DNA of 64,000 nucleotides, taken from NCBI GenBank assembly GCA_021819435.1, contig JAKARB010000001.1, forward strand, positions 434,001 through 498,000. The letters run 5' to 3'. The translations under genes and the position numbers were made by a program. Below, piece by piece: positions 57,059 to 64,000 of this stretch. Under the pieces are notes generated by a model that worked only from the letters and a program-made list of their open reading frames with translations, did not search any database and was not told the origin of the DNA. The stretch is from Pseudomonadota bacterium (GTDB lineage Bacteria; Pseudomonadota; Gammaproteobacteria; Burkholderiales; Burkholderiaceae_C). Position 1 is the stretch's first letter. Every line of letters begins with the position of its first letter.

Positions 57059-57735
57059 TCCTCTGCTGGCACCAGCAACGGAGCCACCCTTTGCTGCAAG
57101 CAGTCCTGGAGGCGCGATGGCAGCTCCTTCACCAATGCCAGCTTGTGGATGACCGGAACCCCTTCGATGGCGAGTGCGTAGGGGGCTCTTTGCGCTTCGT
57201 CCAGCGCCGTCACAACAATGAGCTGGGTTTTTTCGAACTGCCGGTGGGTTTTCAGGCTGGTGATGAGCGTGGCCCCATCGATGCCGGGCAGCAAGATGTC
57301 CACGATGAGAACGTCTGGCTGCCATTGTCCAGCCATCGCCAAGCCAGCGATGCCGTCGTCGGCGATCCGATATTCAATGTCTGGAAATCTCTGGCTTATC
57401 AGGAGCGCGATCAGCTTTTGATAATGCACCGAGTCTTCGATGATCAGAACACGCGCGGCGCCTTCTGGTCTTCCATGATGATTACCGGAATGAGCAGAGG
57501 CTTGGCGATGAGACAGCCGCGCCGATTCAACCGATGTGGCGCCCTGTCGTTCGAGCCACCCATCTACCGAAGATTGGGAAATTCGGCGATGACCGCCGGG
57601 GGTTTTCCATGCTTCGAGTTCACCTCGGTCAACCATGAGTTGCACGGAGCGCACGGCAAGCCCAAGCTTGCGCGCAACTTCCCTGGTCGTGTAGTGATGA
57701 CCCGCCAGGATCGATTCAATGTGCTTCGAGGCCAT
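57055..57735 (-). CDS. Response regulator with N-terminal excisionase/MerR-type HTH and C-terminal receiver
   Basis: The 226-residue product has a winged HTH of the excisionase/MerR-like kind at residues 13-64 (YTTREVARKLGLAVRSVQLM, then the wing TPGGHRRISQ). A flexible linker of about 30 residues follows (SARLSHRQASAHSGNHHG). The receiver domain covers 95-220 with the acidic Asp101, phosphorylated Asp146 in LIVDILLPGIDG, switch Thr177 in VVTAL and Lys198. Most DNA-binding response regulators put the receiver first, so the order is reversed. It is coupled to the downstream Hpt gene. DNA targets are unknown. Confidence 0.82.
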   Translation of the reverse strand: MASKHIESILAGHHYTTREVARKLGLAVRSVQLMVDRGELEAWKTPGGHRRISQSSVDGWLERQGATSVESARLSHRQASAHSGNHHGRPEGAARVLIIEDSVHYQKLIALLISQRFPDIEYRIADDGIAGLAMAGQWQPDVLIVDILLPGIDGATLITSLKTHRQFEKTQLIVVTALDEAQRAPYALAIEGVPVIHKLALVKELPSRLQDCLQQRVAPLLVPAEE

Positions 57736-57955
57736 GCAGCGATTTTTGCCGAACGCAGCCTTGTTTCAAGGGGTTTTCTCAAAAGACTATTTTGCTAAAA
57801 ATGATAATACCCCTGATGCACTTGGAGCATGTTCGAGATGAACACCTTGGATCGTGCCATTTTTGGCGTTTCATGCATTTCACGATGGCACGCGGGTCGG
57901 ATGTGAACAGCTGGGCCTGGCTTGAGCTGTGCGCACCCGACTCAGCGTGTTCGCT

Positions 57956-58345
57956 TCAGTGCAAGGTTGCGAGGAACGCCAACAGGTCGGTGCTTTCTTG
58001 CACCGAGAGCTTGCCGTCGAACTTCATCTTGCCACCAGGAACCACGCCCTTGGGGTTGGCGAGGTAGGCCTCGATCTTGTCCGGCGTCCAAACGATGCCG
58101 CTTGCCTTGAGTGCATCGGAGTAGACGACATCTGGCACCGTGCCAGCCTTGCGTCCGATGACCGCGAACAAGCTGGGCCCCTTCTTGTTCTTGTTGGCTT
58201 TGACGCTGTGGCATTCGGCGCATTGGGCATCGAAGACATCACCGCCACGGGCTGCGACGCCAGCCGCGTTTGCGGACGGCATCGTGCTCAGCAGGAGGGC
58301 TCCCATGGACATGAGGGCCAGGCAGGTTTGCTTGGAGAAGATCAT
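57956..58345 (-). CDS. Small periplasmic c-type cytochrome
   Basis: The 129-residue product has a signal peptide (MSMGALLLSTMPSANA, cleaved near residue 27). It has one haem motif CAECH (Cys42, Cys45, His46) and a likely axial Met107 in GGKMKF, so it is a class I cytochrome c. RGGDVFDAQCAECHSVKANK and GPSLFAVIGRKAGTVPD are typical. It follows the cytochrome-porin gene by only 6 bp, so the two are co-transcribed. The context suggests it takes electrons from the outer-membrane cytochrome or passes them to a terminal oxidase. Confidence 0.88.
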   Translation of the reverse strand: MIFSKQTCLALMSMGALLLSTMPSANAAGVAARGGDVFDAQCAECHSVKANKNKKGPSLFAVIGRKAGTVPDVVYSDALKASGIVWTPDKIEAYLANPKGVVPGGKMKFDGKLSVQESTDLLAFLATLH

Positions 58346-58351
58346 GGCGTT

Positions 58352-59674
58352 TCAGAACGAGGTCCAGGCGAACAGCGTGGTCGTGTCCTTGTCGTGCGGG
58401 CGAGTCACGATCGTGCCACCGTCGACGTACTTGCGATAGCTGATGTGCTGAAGGCCCACGCGCAAATTGGCCCAGGGCTCGAGCCATGAGTCTTCTTTGC
58501 CAAACGGTGTCCAGTCGAGTTGGTACAGCACGCCTCGATTGGTGCTGCCGGTCTCGGTGTTTGATGAGGTCCCCTTGAACAGGCCAACCGTGGCGCCGTA
58601 GGTGTTCTGGAAGAAGTAAGACGCTGCCAGTCGGTGATCCTTTGTTTTGGCTGAAGTCTCGTCGCTGCCATCGGCTGGGTTGGTCTTGCTTCGTTCAATC
58701 ACGTAAGCGCCGTTGACGGTGAAAATGTGCTGGCGATTGCCGAGGAACTGATAGGTGCCGTCCACCCCCGAGTCCCGGAACCGCTGCCGACTGAACGTGG
58801 GCACGTAGGCTCCGAGCGCGTCATCGAACTCCTGCCCATTTTTCTGCGTGCCATTGAAGCCAAACACGCCGATCTGGAAAGCTTGCGTCTTCAGGTCTTG
58901 CATGTAGGCCAGGCGGTAATAAGGCGCGCCGTGGAGCTTGCCGTATTCGAGTCCATCAGCTCGGGGCGAGCCGAGGCGCGATTGCATCGAGGTGGGCATG
59001 GTGTTGTAGACACCGGCCTCGCCATACCAGTTGCCATCTATCAAGGTGTAGGCGTTGAGGCCCAGCACTTTTTGCTCGCTGCCACCGACGCCATTGAACT
59101 CCGCGCCCAATTTATTCGCCTTGTGCGATTGGGTGTAGGGCGCACTCCAGGCCCCGATGTTGTTGAACGGGTCCTGCACCGTGGGCTTGTTGTTCAGCGA
59201 AAGTCCGAGCACGGCCTCTTTGCCTGCCACGTTGAAGGTGTCAGCCAGACGCAGATCCAGCGCGTCGAGCGAGGTATGGTGCTCGACGCCATCACGCGTG
59301 ACCTGGGTGAAGGAGCCGATCTTGTCGGTCAACCGGCCGGCCAGGAAGATCGAAGCTTCGGACAGCGATGTCTTGGACTTGTTGTCGCCCGCGTCGTTCT
59401 TGTATTCGGTGTAGTCGGCGACCACCATGCCCGACAAAGGAACCTTGCCGGCCTTGCCGTCGCTGTCGGTGTAGCCACCGATCTTGAACTTGATGCCATA
59501 GGGCGTGAGCTGCGGGCCGAAGGCGCCGATGTGGCAGGCCGCGCAGTCTTGGCCGGTCTGGCGCGCGTAGCTGGGCACGGCATGGGCCGAGTTGGCGGTT
59601 GCGAAGGCGATGGCGAGCAGGGCGGGGCCAGCCAGCCATTGGCGCGCACGGCGCCAGATCGAGCGTGGGGTCAT
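58352..59674 (-). CDS. Outer-membrane cytochrome c-porin fusion (Cyc2-like)
   Basis: The 440-residue product has a signal peptide (cleaved after AHA, residue 32). A very short haem domain follows at once, with one CAACH motif (Cys44, Cys47, His48) in YARQTGQDCAACHIGAFGPQ. The remaining 375 or so residues are amphipathic strands of an outer-membrane barrel, ending in Phe (FAWTSF). A monohaem plug fused to a porin of this size is the layout of Cyc2, the outer-membrane Fe(II) oxidase of neutrophilic and acidophilic iron oxidisers. An electron-conducting barrel for another extracellular donor or acceptor is equally possible. It lies between cytochrome b561 and a soluble cytochrome c in one tight operon. 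Confidence 0.8.
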   Translation of the reverse strand: MTPRSIWRRARQWLAGPALLAIAFATANSAHAVPSYARQTGQDCAACHIGAFGPQLTPYGIKFKIGGYTDSDGKAGKVPLSGMVVADYTEYKNDAGDNKSKTSLSEASIFLAGRLTDKIGSFTQVTRDGVEHHTSLDALDLRLADTFNVAGKEAVLGLSLNNKPTVQDPFNNIGAWSAPYTQSHKANKLGAEFNGVGGSEQKVLGLNAYTLIDGNWYGEAGVYNTMPTSMQSRLGSPRADGLEYGKLHGAPYYRLAYMQDLKTQAFQIGVFGFNGTQKNGQEFDDALGAYVPTFSRQRFRDSGVDGTYQFLGNRQHIFTVNGAYVIERSKTNPADGSDETSAKTKDHRLAASYFFQNTYGATVGLFKGTSSNTETGSTNRGVLYQLDWTPFGKEDSWLEPWANLRVGLQHISYRKYVDGGTIVTRPHDKDTTTLFAWTSF

Positions 59675-59710
59675 GGGGTGACGGTCCTTTTTTGTGGGGA
59701 ATGAAGGAAA

Positions 59711-60301
59711 TCAGCGGGGGTGACGTGCTGGCAACATGGCGCGCAACACGTTGTCTTTGAGGACATGGTGGTGGAGCAGGGCGACAAAGGCATGCAGGCC
59801 TATCAAGGCCAACATGGCCCAGCCTGCCCACTCATGGATTTCTTCCAACGTTTCGGCGAGGTCGCGGTCTCGGCTGATGAGTGCGGGCAGATCGAAGCCC
59901 ATGAAGTCGACGTGACCATAACGAGCGCAGGCCAAGGCATAGCCAATGCCTGGCAGCGTCAGAAGGCCGAGATAGAGCAAGCCATGCCCCATGGCAGAGG
60001 CGATTTGCTGAGGGCGGGGCAGGCCATGGCGGGGAGCCGTTGTGCCCAGCCGCAGCGGCACTCTCATCAGGACGAGCATCCAAGCCAGCATGCCGGCGTA
60101 CCAATGGCCTTGAAGCATCCATTGCCGCACGGATTTTTCTTCAATGAATTCTCTCGACAGCACGAAGGCGAAGGCGCACACGACCGTGAGCGCCGTGAGC
60201 CAATGAACGGCCACAAGGGAGTCGGGCCACCGAGACACCACTTGCCTTTCGGGCCGCCCAGCGGGTCGATTTGTTTCTGGTGTGTGTGCCGTGTTTTGCA
60301 T
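59711..60301 (-). CDS. Cytochrome b561 family membrane protein
   Basis: The 196-residue protein has four membrane helices and haem-ligand histidines in VHWLTALTVVCAFAFVLS, GHWYAGMLAWMLVLMR, GHGLLYLGLLTLPGIGYA and EIHEWAGWAMLALIGLHAF. This is the bacterial di-haem cytochrome b561 pattern, which moves electrons between quinones and periplasmic carriers. It is first in the operon with the cytochrome-porin and the small cytochrome c. ATG 60301 has no Shine-Dalgarno and sits in a hairpin arm. A GTG about 20 codons in (VVSRWPDS), preceded by AAAGG, is an alternative start. Confidence 0.85.
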   Translation of the reverse strand: MQNTAHTPETNRPAGRPERQVVSRWPDSLVAVHWLTALTVVCAFAFVLSREFIEEKSVRQWMLQGHWYAGMLAWMLVLMRVPLRLGTTAPRHGLPRPQQIASAMGHGLLYLGLLTLPGIGYALACARYGHVDFMGFDLPALISRDRDLAETLEEIHEWAGWAMLALIGLHAFVALLHHHVLKDNVLRAMLPARHPR

Positions 60302-60345
60302 CCGAAAAAGTTTAGGACTCGGATGCTTGATCTATGTTTTTCGGA
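60298..60345 (-). promoter_or_regulatory. Overlapping alternative hairpins at the cytochrome b561 start codon
   Basis: On the minus-strand RNA, arm A TCCGAAAAA (60345-60337), arm B GCATCCGA (60326-60319) and arm C TTTTTCGGATGC (60309-60298) are arranged so that C can pair with A (9 bp) or with B (8 bp), but not both. Arm C contains the ATG at 60301. As DNA it could equally be a set of CCGA-type operator half-sites. Confidence 0.5.
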
Positions 60346-60442
60346 AGGGTGGGAAGGTAAAGTTGGATTAAGAAAGGCCCTGATTGAGTCATGGAATAAG
60401 AACGCCTCTTGTTCAACCAAAGGGGAAACCCGATTTGTCATG

Positions 60443-60466
60443 AAAAAAGCCACCCGAGGGTGGCTT
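60443..60466 (-). terminator. Terminator of the TRAP transporter operon
   Basis: On the minus strand AAGCCACCC pairs with GGGTGGCTT and is followed by six T residues, 20 bp past the dctM stop. Confidence 0.8.
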
Positions 60467-60486
60467 GTGTGAAGCGGGCTTGAGCC

Positions 60487-61767
60487 TCATTTCATGAGCA
60501 AGTTCGGCAGCCACAGCGACAGCGGCGGCCAGTAGGTCACCAACACCAGGAAGCCCAGCATGGTCAGCAGCCATGGCCACACGGCGACGGTCAGCTCGGT
60601 GATGCCCATCTTGGTGATGCCCGAGGCCACGTACAGGTTCAGGCCCACAGGGGGGTGGCACATGCCCACTTCCATGTTCACCACGATCAGGATGCCGAAG
60701 TGCACCGGGTCGATGCCCAGCTTCATGGCCACCGGGAACAGGATGGGCGCCATGATCAGCACGATCGACGAAGGCTCCATGAAGTTGCCAGCCACCAGCA
60801 GCAGGATGTTGACCACCAGCAGGAAGGCGATCGGGCCCAGGCCCATGCCCACCAGCCAGTCGGCCAGTTGCTGCGGGATGTTCTCGTTGGCCAGCACGAA
60901 GCTGAACAGCACCGCGTTCGTGATGATGTAGAGCAGCATTGCGCTCATGTTGGCCGAGTTCAGCAACACGCGTGGCACGTCTTTCAGGCTCATGTCCTTG
61001 TAGACGAACACGGCGATGACGAAGGCGTAGACGGCGCTCATGGCGGCGGCTTCGGTCGGCGTGAACATGCCGGTGTAGATGCCGCCCATCACGATGACGA
61101 TCAGCATCAGGCCCCAGAACGATTCACGCAGGGCCTTCATGCGTTGCGCGAAGGTGGCCTTGGGCATGCGCGGATAGCCGAACTTGCGGGCGCGCCACCA
61201 GGCGGTCAGGCCCAGCAGGAAGGCCAGCAGCAGGCCGGGGATGACACCGGCCATGAACAGGGCGCCCACCGAGGTGTTGGTCGACACCGAATACATCACC
61301 ATCACGATGGACGGTGGAATGAGGATTCCCAGGGCGCCCGAGGTGGTGATGATGCCGGCGCCGAATTTGTTCGGGAAGCCCGCCTTGACCATCGCCGGCA
61401 GCAGGATGGAGCCGATGGCCACGACCGTCGCGGGCGACGAGCCCGAGACAGCTGCGAACAACGCGCAAGCCAACACCCCCGCCAGACCGAGGCCACCGTG
61501 CCAGTGACCCACCATGCTGGTGGCGAAGTTGATCATGCGCTTGGCCACACCGCCGTGGGTGAGGAAGTTGCCCGCCAGGATGAAGAAGGGGATCGCCATG
61601 ATCTCGAACTTCTCGATGCCGGTGAACAGTTTCAAAGCCACCGACTCGACGGGCACGTTCGTGAACCCGAAGATGAAGGTGAGCACGGTGAGCCCCAGCG
61701 AGATGGAGATCGGCATGCCGGTCAGCATGAGGACCAGCAGCAGGGTGAAGATGATGATGCCGCTCAT
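60487..61767 (-). CDS. dctM: TRAP transporter large permease, DctM family
   Basis: The 426-residue product has about 12 hydrophobic segments. Family landmarks include MPISISLGLTVLTFIFGF, MAIPFFILAGNFLTHGGVAK, AVSGSSPATVVAIGSILLPA and IIMVMYSVSTNTS-type loops, closing with HPPVGLNLYVASGI. DctM is the sodium-driven permease of a periplasmic-binding-protein-dependent transporter for organic acids. It lies 11 bp after dctQ, so the two are co-expressed. Substrate is not readable. Confidence 0.94.
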   Translation of the reverse strand: MSGIIIFTLLLVLMLTGMPISISLGLTVLTFIFGFTNVPVESVALKLFTGIEKFEIMAIPFFILAGNFLTHGGVAKRMINFATSMVGHWHGGLGLAGVLACALFAAVSGSSPATVVAIGSILLPAMVKAGFPNKFGAGIITTSGALGILIPPSIVMVMYSVSTNTSVGALFMAGVIPGLLLAFLLGLTAWWRARKFGYPRMPKATFAQRMKALRESFWGLMLIVIVMGGIYTGMFTPTEAAAMSAVYAFVIAVFVYKDMSLKDVPRVLLNSANMSAMLLYIITNAVLFSFVLANENIPQQLADWLVGMGLGPIAFLLVVNILLLVAGNFMEPSSIVLIMAPILFPVAMKLGIDPVHFGILIVVNMEVGMCHPPVGLNLYVASGITKMGITELTVAVWPWLLTMLGFLVLVTYWPPLSLWLPNLLMK

Positions 61768-61778
61768 GGTTGTCTCCT

Positions 61779-62384
61779 TCAGGCCTTGGCTTGTTCGGTT
61801 TCTTCTTCCAGGCCGTCCACGTGACCGTGGTCGTGGTGGGGCAATTCACCGGTCTTGGTGAAGTTCCAGGCCACCTGCAGGAAACGGAAGCACATCAGCG
61901 AAGAGCCGAAGGGGATGGCGCAGTAGATGATCCAGGTCGGCCACTCCAGGTCGGGCGTGGTGGGTCCTTCGATCATTTCCGACACGTCCATGCCCAGCCA
62001 CTTGTGGACGGCGTAGTCGGCGCCGTTGTGCCAGACGAAGCCTGCACCCATGGTGGCGATGGCTCCGGTGAACAGCGCGCCGGCCATCAGGCCGAAGAGC
62101 ACGAACTTCTTGCGGTTCTCGGGCTTGAGCTGGTTGATGAGCACGTCCACACCCACGTGGATGCCGGTGCGCACGCCGTAGGCCGCGCCGAACTTGGCCA
62201 TCCACACGAAGAGGTAGATGGTGGCTTCTTGCGCCCAGGCCAGGTTGATGCCGAGCAGCCAGTCTTGCAATGGCGTGTGGAAGCCGACCGCGTAGCGGTG
62301 GACCACGGAGATGAAGATGATGAGGGTGGCTGCGCCCATGAAGGATGCGATCAGCCACTCTTCCAGGTGATCGAGCCATTTCAT
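61779..62384 (-). CDS. dctQ: TRAP transporter small permease, DctQ family
   Basis: The 201-residue product has four membrane helices in the DctQ pattern (LIASFMGAATLIIFISVVHR, AQEATIYLFVWMAKFGAAYG and two later). It starts MKWLDHLEEWL at ATG 62384 with AAGGAGAG upstream; the frame's earlier start at 62438 is inside a terminator hairpin. It forms the membrane complex with DctM. A C-terminal His/Asp-rich tail (HHDHGHVDGLEEE) faces the cytoplasm or periplasm and is not part of the core. Confidence 0.9.
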   Translation of the reverse strand: MKWLDHLEEWLIASFMGAATLIIFISVVHRYAVGFHTPLQDWLLGINLAWAQEATIYLFVWMAKFGAAYGVRTGIHVGVDVLINQLKPENRKKFVLFGLMAGALFTGAIATMGAGFVWHNGADYAVHKWLGMDVSEMIEGPTTPDLEWPTWIIYCAIPFGSSLMCFRFLQVAWNFTKTGELPHHDHGHVDGLEEETEQAKA

Positions 62385-62420
62385 GATGGGCTCTCCTTGG
62401 ATGAGGTGGGGAAGGGGTCG

Positions 62421-62449
62421 AAAAAAGGCCCACGTCATGCGTGGGCCCG
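62421..62449 (-). terminator. Terminator/attenuator between dctP and dctQ
   Basis: On the minus strand GGCCCACG pairs with CGTGGGCC, followed by six T residues, in the 87-bp gap between dctP and dctQ. It should let the binding protein be made in excess over the permease. Confidence 0.8.
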
Positions 62450-62471
62450 GTGCGCGCTCAGCCCATGTCGA

Positions 62472-63500
62472 TCACATCTTGTTGGGATCGAAGTTGGTGG
62501 CCTTGTAGATGTCCTGGATGGTCTCTTCGCCGATGCGCGAGGCCATCTGCTTGTGCACCGGGAACATCGCCTTCTTGAGCAGGAAGCGCTCGCCCAGGGT
62601 GGGTTGGTAGATGGCGGTCTTGCCGGATGCCTTGACCTTGGCCAGCGCATCCTGGTTGTCCTGGAAGGCGGTGTCGTTGGCGACCTTGGTCGACTCGGCC
62701 ATGGCCTTGGTGAGCGCGGCGCGGATGTCGGCGGGCAGGCCGTCCCAGAACTTCTTGTTGACGACGACGGCATAGCCAAGGTAGCCGTGGTTGGTCACGG
62801 TCAGGTGCTTCTGCACCTCGTGCATCTTCTGGGTGTAGAGGTTGGAGGGCGGGTTCTCGGTGCCATCGACCACGCCGGTCTGCAGGGCCTGATAGGTTTC
62901 GGAGAAGGCGAGCACCTGGGGCAGGGCGCCCACGGCGCGCATCTGGGCATCGAGCACCTTGGAGGACTGGATGCGCATCTTCACGCCCTTGTAGTCTTCA
63001 ACAGCCTTGAGCGGCTTGTTGGCCGACATCACCTTGAAGCCGTTGTCCCAGTAGGCCAGGCCGGTGATGCCGCGCGACTCGAGCTTCTTGAGCAGCTTGG
63101 CGCCCACGGGGCCTTGGGTGACGGCGTGCAGGTCGTTGTAGTCATCGAAGATGAAGGGCAGGTCGAAGGCTTCGAATTCCTTCACGCCCAGGGGCGCGAA
63201 CTTCGACAGGGAGGGAGCCAGCATCTGGACGGAGCCCAGTTGCAGAGCTTCCATCTCTTCCTTGTCCTTGTAGAGCTGGCTGTTGGGGTAGACCTCGACC
63301 TTGACCTTGCCCTTGGTGAGTTCGGCGGCGCGCTTGGCGAAGAACTCGGCGGCCTTGCCTTTCGGCGTGTCGATCGCCACCACGTGGCTGAACTTGATGA
63401 TGATGGGGCTTTGCGCGAAGGCGCTGGGCAGCAGGGCGGCGGTGGCGGCGAGAGCCAGCAGGCCGCGACGCAGGGCTTGGGAGGTGGGGCTTGAGCGCAT
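62472..63500 (-). CDS. dctP: TRAP transporter substrate-binding protein, DctP family
   Basis: The 342-residue product has a signal peptide (GLLALAATAALLPSAFAQ). The DctP core follows: IIIKFSHVVAIDTPKGKAAE, MRIQSSKVLDAQMRAVGALP with the conserved Arg that binds the carboxylate, and VVDGTENPPSNLYTQKMHEV. The DctP family captures C4-dicarboxylates or related organic acids in the periplasm. ATG 63500 is chosen just before the signal peptide; the frame runs to 63572 without conservation. A sensor kinase gene starts divergently. Confidence 0.93.
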   Translation of the reverse strand: MRSSPTSQALRRGLLALAATAALLPSAFAQSPIIIKFSHVVAIDTPKGKAAEFFAKRAAELTKGKVKVEVYPNSQLYKDKEEMEALQLGSVQMLAPSLSKFAPLGVKEFEAFDLPFIFDDYNDLHAVTQGPVGAKLLKKLESRGITGLAYWDNGFKVMSANKPLKAVEDYKGVKMRIQSSKVLDAQMRAVGALPQVLAFSETYQALQTGVVDGTENPPSNLYTQKMHEVQKHLTVTNHGYLGYAVVVNKKFWDGLPADIRAALTKAMAESTKVANDTAFQDNQDALAKVKASGKTAIYQPTLGERFLLKKAMFPVHKQMASRIGEETIQDIYKATNFDPNKM

Positions 63501-63559
63501 GAAAGGTCTCCGTTCGTGTGATGGATAAATTGTTCTTCGCACCCGTTCCTGAGGGGGAT

Positions 63560-63573
63560 TGTGGACAACCACA
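63560..63573. promoter_or_regulatory. Inverted repeat in the dctP/sensor divergent region
   Basis: TGTGG and CCACA flank ACAA in the 129-bp gap between dctP and the divergent sensor gene. It may be a regulator site; length is short, so chance is possible. Confidence 0.3.
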
Positions 63574-63629
63574 TTCGCGGACGCCCGGAGGTGTTTGTTG
63601 GCACTTGGGGCCTAGACTGGGTGCCATCC

Positions 63630-64000
63630 ATGCACGCGTTTACCCCAGGTCTCGTGAGTCCACCCGTCAGCGTCCCGCCTCGTCCAGCTCTGTCTGTGCC
63701 GCCCCAGCCCCGGCTGCGGCTGTTTGGCTCGCCCGTGCGCGCTCCCAAGACGCTTTGGGCCTGGCCGTTGATCCTTTCGCTGCTGGTGGCCGCAGGCGTG
63801 ATGTTCTGGCTGCGCAGCCAGGAGCAGGAGGCCCTGACCGCCCAGCGCGAGGGGATGATCTCGGACGCGCTTTCGCTGGAGGCGCAGATCAATGCGCGCC
63901 TGGATGGCGAACTCGTGCAATTGCGCAACCTGGGCGACATCATTGATGCGGGGCGCCTGCGGCCCGAGGCCTTCGCCCGCCACCCGGTGGTGCTCGATGG
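63630..64000 (+). CDS. Membrane sensor histidine kinase, N-terminal part (cut by window end)
   Basis: The frame from ATG 63630 is open to the end of the window. It has a Pro-rich lead, one membrane helix (TLWAWPLILSLLVAAGVMFW), then the start of a periplasmic sensing domain (LSLEAQINARLDGELVQLR, GDIIDAGRLRPEAFARHP). This resembles DctB-like sensors, which in this order lie next to TRAP dctP genes and control them. GTG 63654 and ATG 63630 are both possible starts. The kinase domain is outside the window, so the call rests on the N-terminal pattern and position. Confidence 0.65.
   Translation, partial: MHAFTPGLVSPPVSVPPRPALSVPPQPRLRLFGSPVRAPKTLWAWPLILSLLVAAGVMFWLRSQEQEALTAQREGMISDALSLEAQINARLDGELVQLRNLGDIIDAGRLRPEAFARHPVVLD

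Noticed and set aside
57785..57815. AAAAATGATAATACC resembling a Fur box near the cytochrome operon
   Set aside because: Only one half matches the consensus, and it lies past the 3' end of the operon, upstream of the response regulator.
63598..63613. TTGGCAC followed by TTGGGGCC, like a sigma-54 promoter for the sensor gene
   Set aside because: The -12 GC is two bases out of place relative to the required GG-N10-GC spacing.

Overview
The window is about 64 kb of GC-rich chromosome from a betaproteobacterium, most likely order Burkholderiales. This rests on gene content and order: hflC-DUF2065-hisZ-purA, tRNA-Leu-rnr, rpsB-tsf-pyrH-frr-uppS-cdsA-dxr-rseP-bamA-skp-lpxD-fabZ-lpxA-lpxB-rnhB, rpsF-priB-rpsR-rplI-dnaB with a PriB-type S6 operon, and ppsA/ppsR. 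The genus cannot be fixed from the sequence alone.

Bases 1-7.1k hold the tail of hflC, a DUF2065 membrane protein, hisZ, purA, a phosphoribosyltransferase, two tandem minus-strand tRNA-Leu(CAG) units each with its own promoter and terminator, and rnr. Bases 7.1-22.9k form a long plus-strand core cluster: translation (rpsB, tsf, frr), UMP kinase, isoprenoid and phospholipid synthesis (uppS, cdsA, dxr), then envelope biogenesis (rseP, bamA, skp, lpxD, fabZ, lpxA, lpxB), rnhB and a SpoU-type RNA methyltransferase. A Bax-inhibitor-1 family membrane protein follows.

Bases 23.9-34.9k are an accessory island. It has a two-partner secretion pair (a TpsB/FhaC-like transporter and a 2222-residue TpsA filamentous haemagglutinin with a polymorphic C-terminal toxin), a putative immunity gene, an AT-rich stretch with a second orphan immunity-like gene and a lipoprotein, and three fragments of IS5-family transposases. 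Two perfect tandem hairpins precede tpsB.

Bases 35-49.9k return to core genes: the rpsF-priB-rpsR-rplI-dnaB operon (minus), divergent ppsA and its regulatory kinase/phosphatase ppsR, a multidomain hybrid histidine kinase, and the gcvT-gcvH-gcvP glycine cleavage operon behind a tandem glycine riboswitch.

Bases 49.9-57.7k are a signalling cluster: a very large MASE1-CHASE-PAS hybrid kinase broken by one in-frame TAG, a methyl-accepting chemotaxis protein, a free Hpt protein, and a response regulator with the unusual order HTH-then-receiver. Together these could form one phosphorelay.

Bases 57.9-60.3k hold a compact electron-transfer cluster: cytochrome b561, an outer-membrane monohaem cytochrome-porin fusion resembling Cyc2-type iron oxidases, and a small periplasmic cytochrome c. 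The start codon of the first gene lies in two mutually exclusive hairpins. This cluster is the best candidate for an under-described system. Bases 60.4-64k carry a DctPQM TRAP transporter and, divergently, the start of a membrane sensor kinase cut by the window end.
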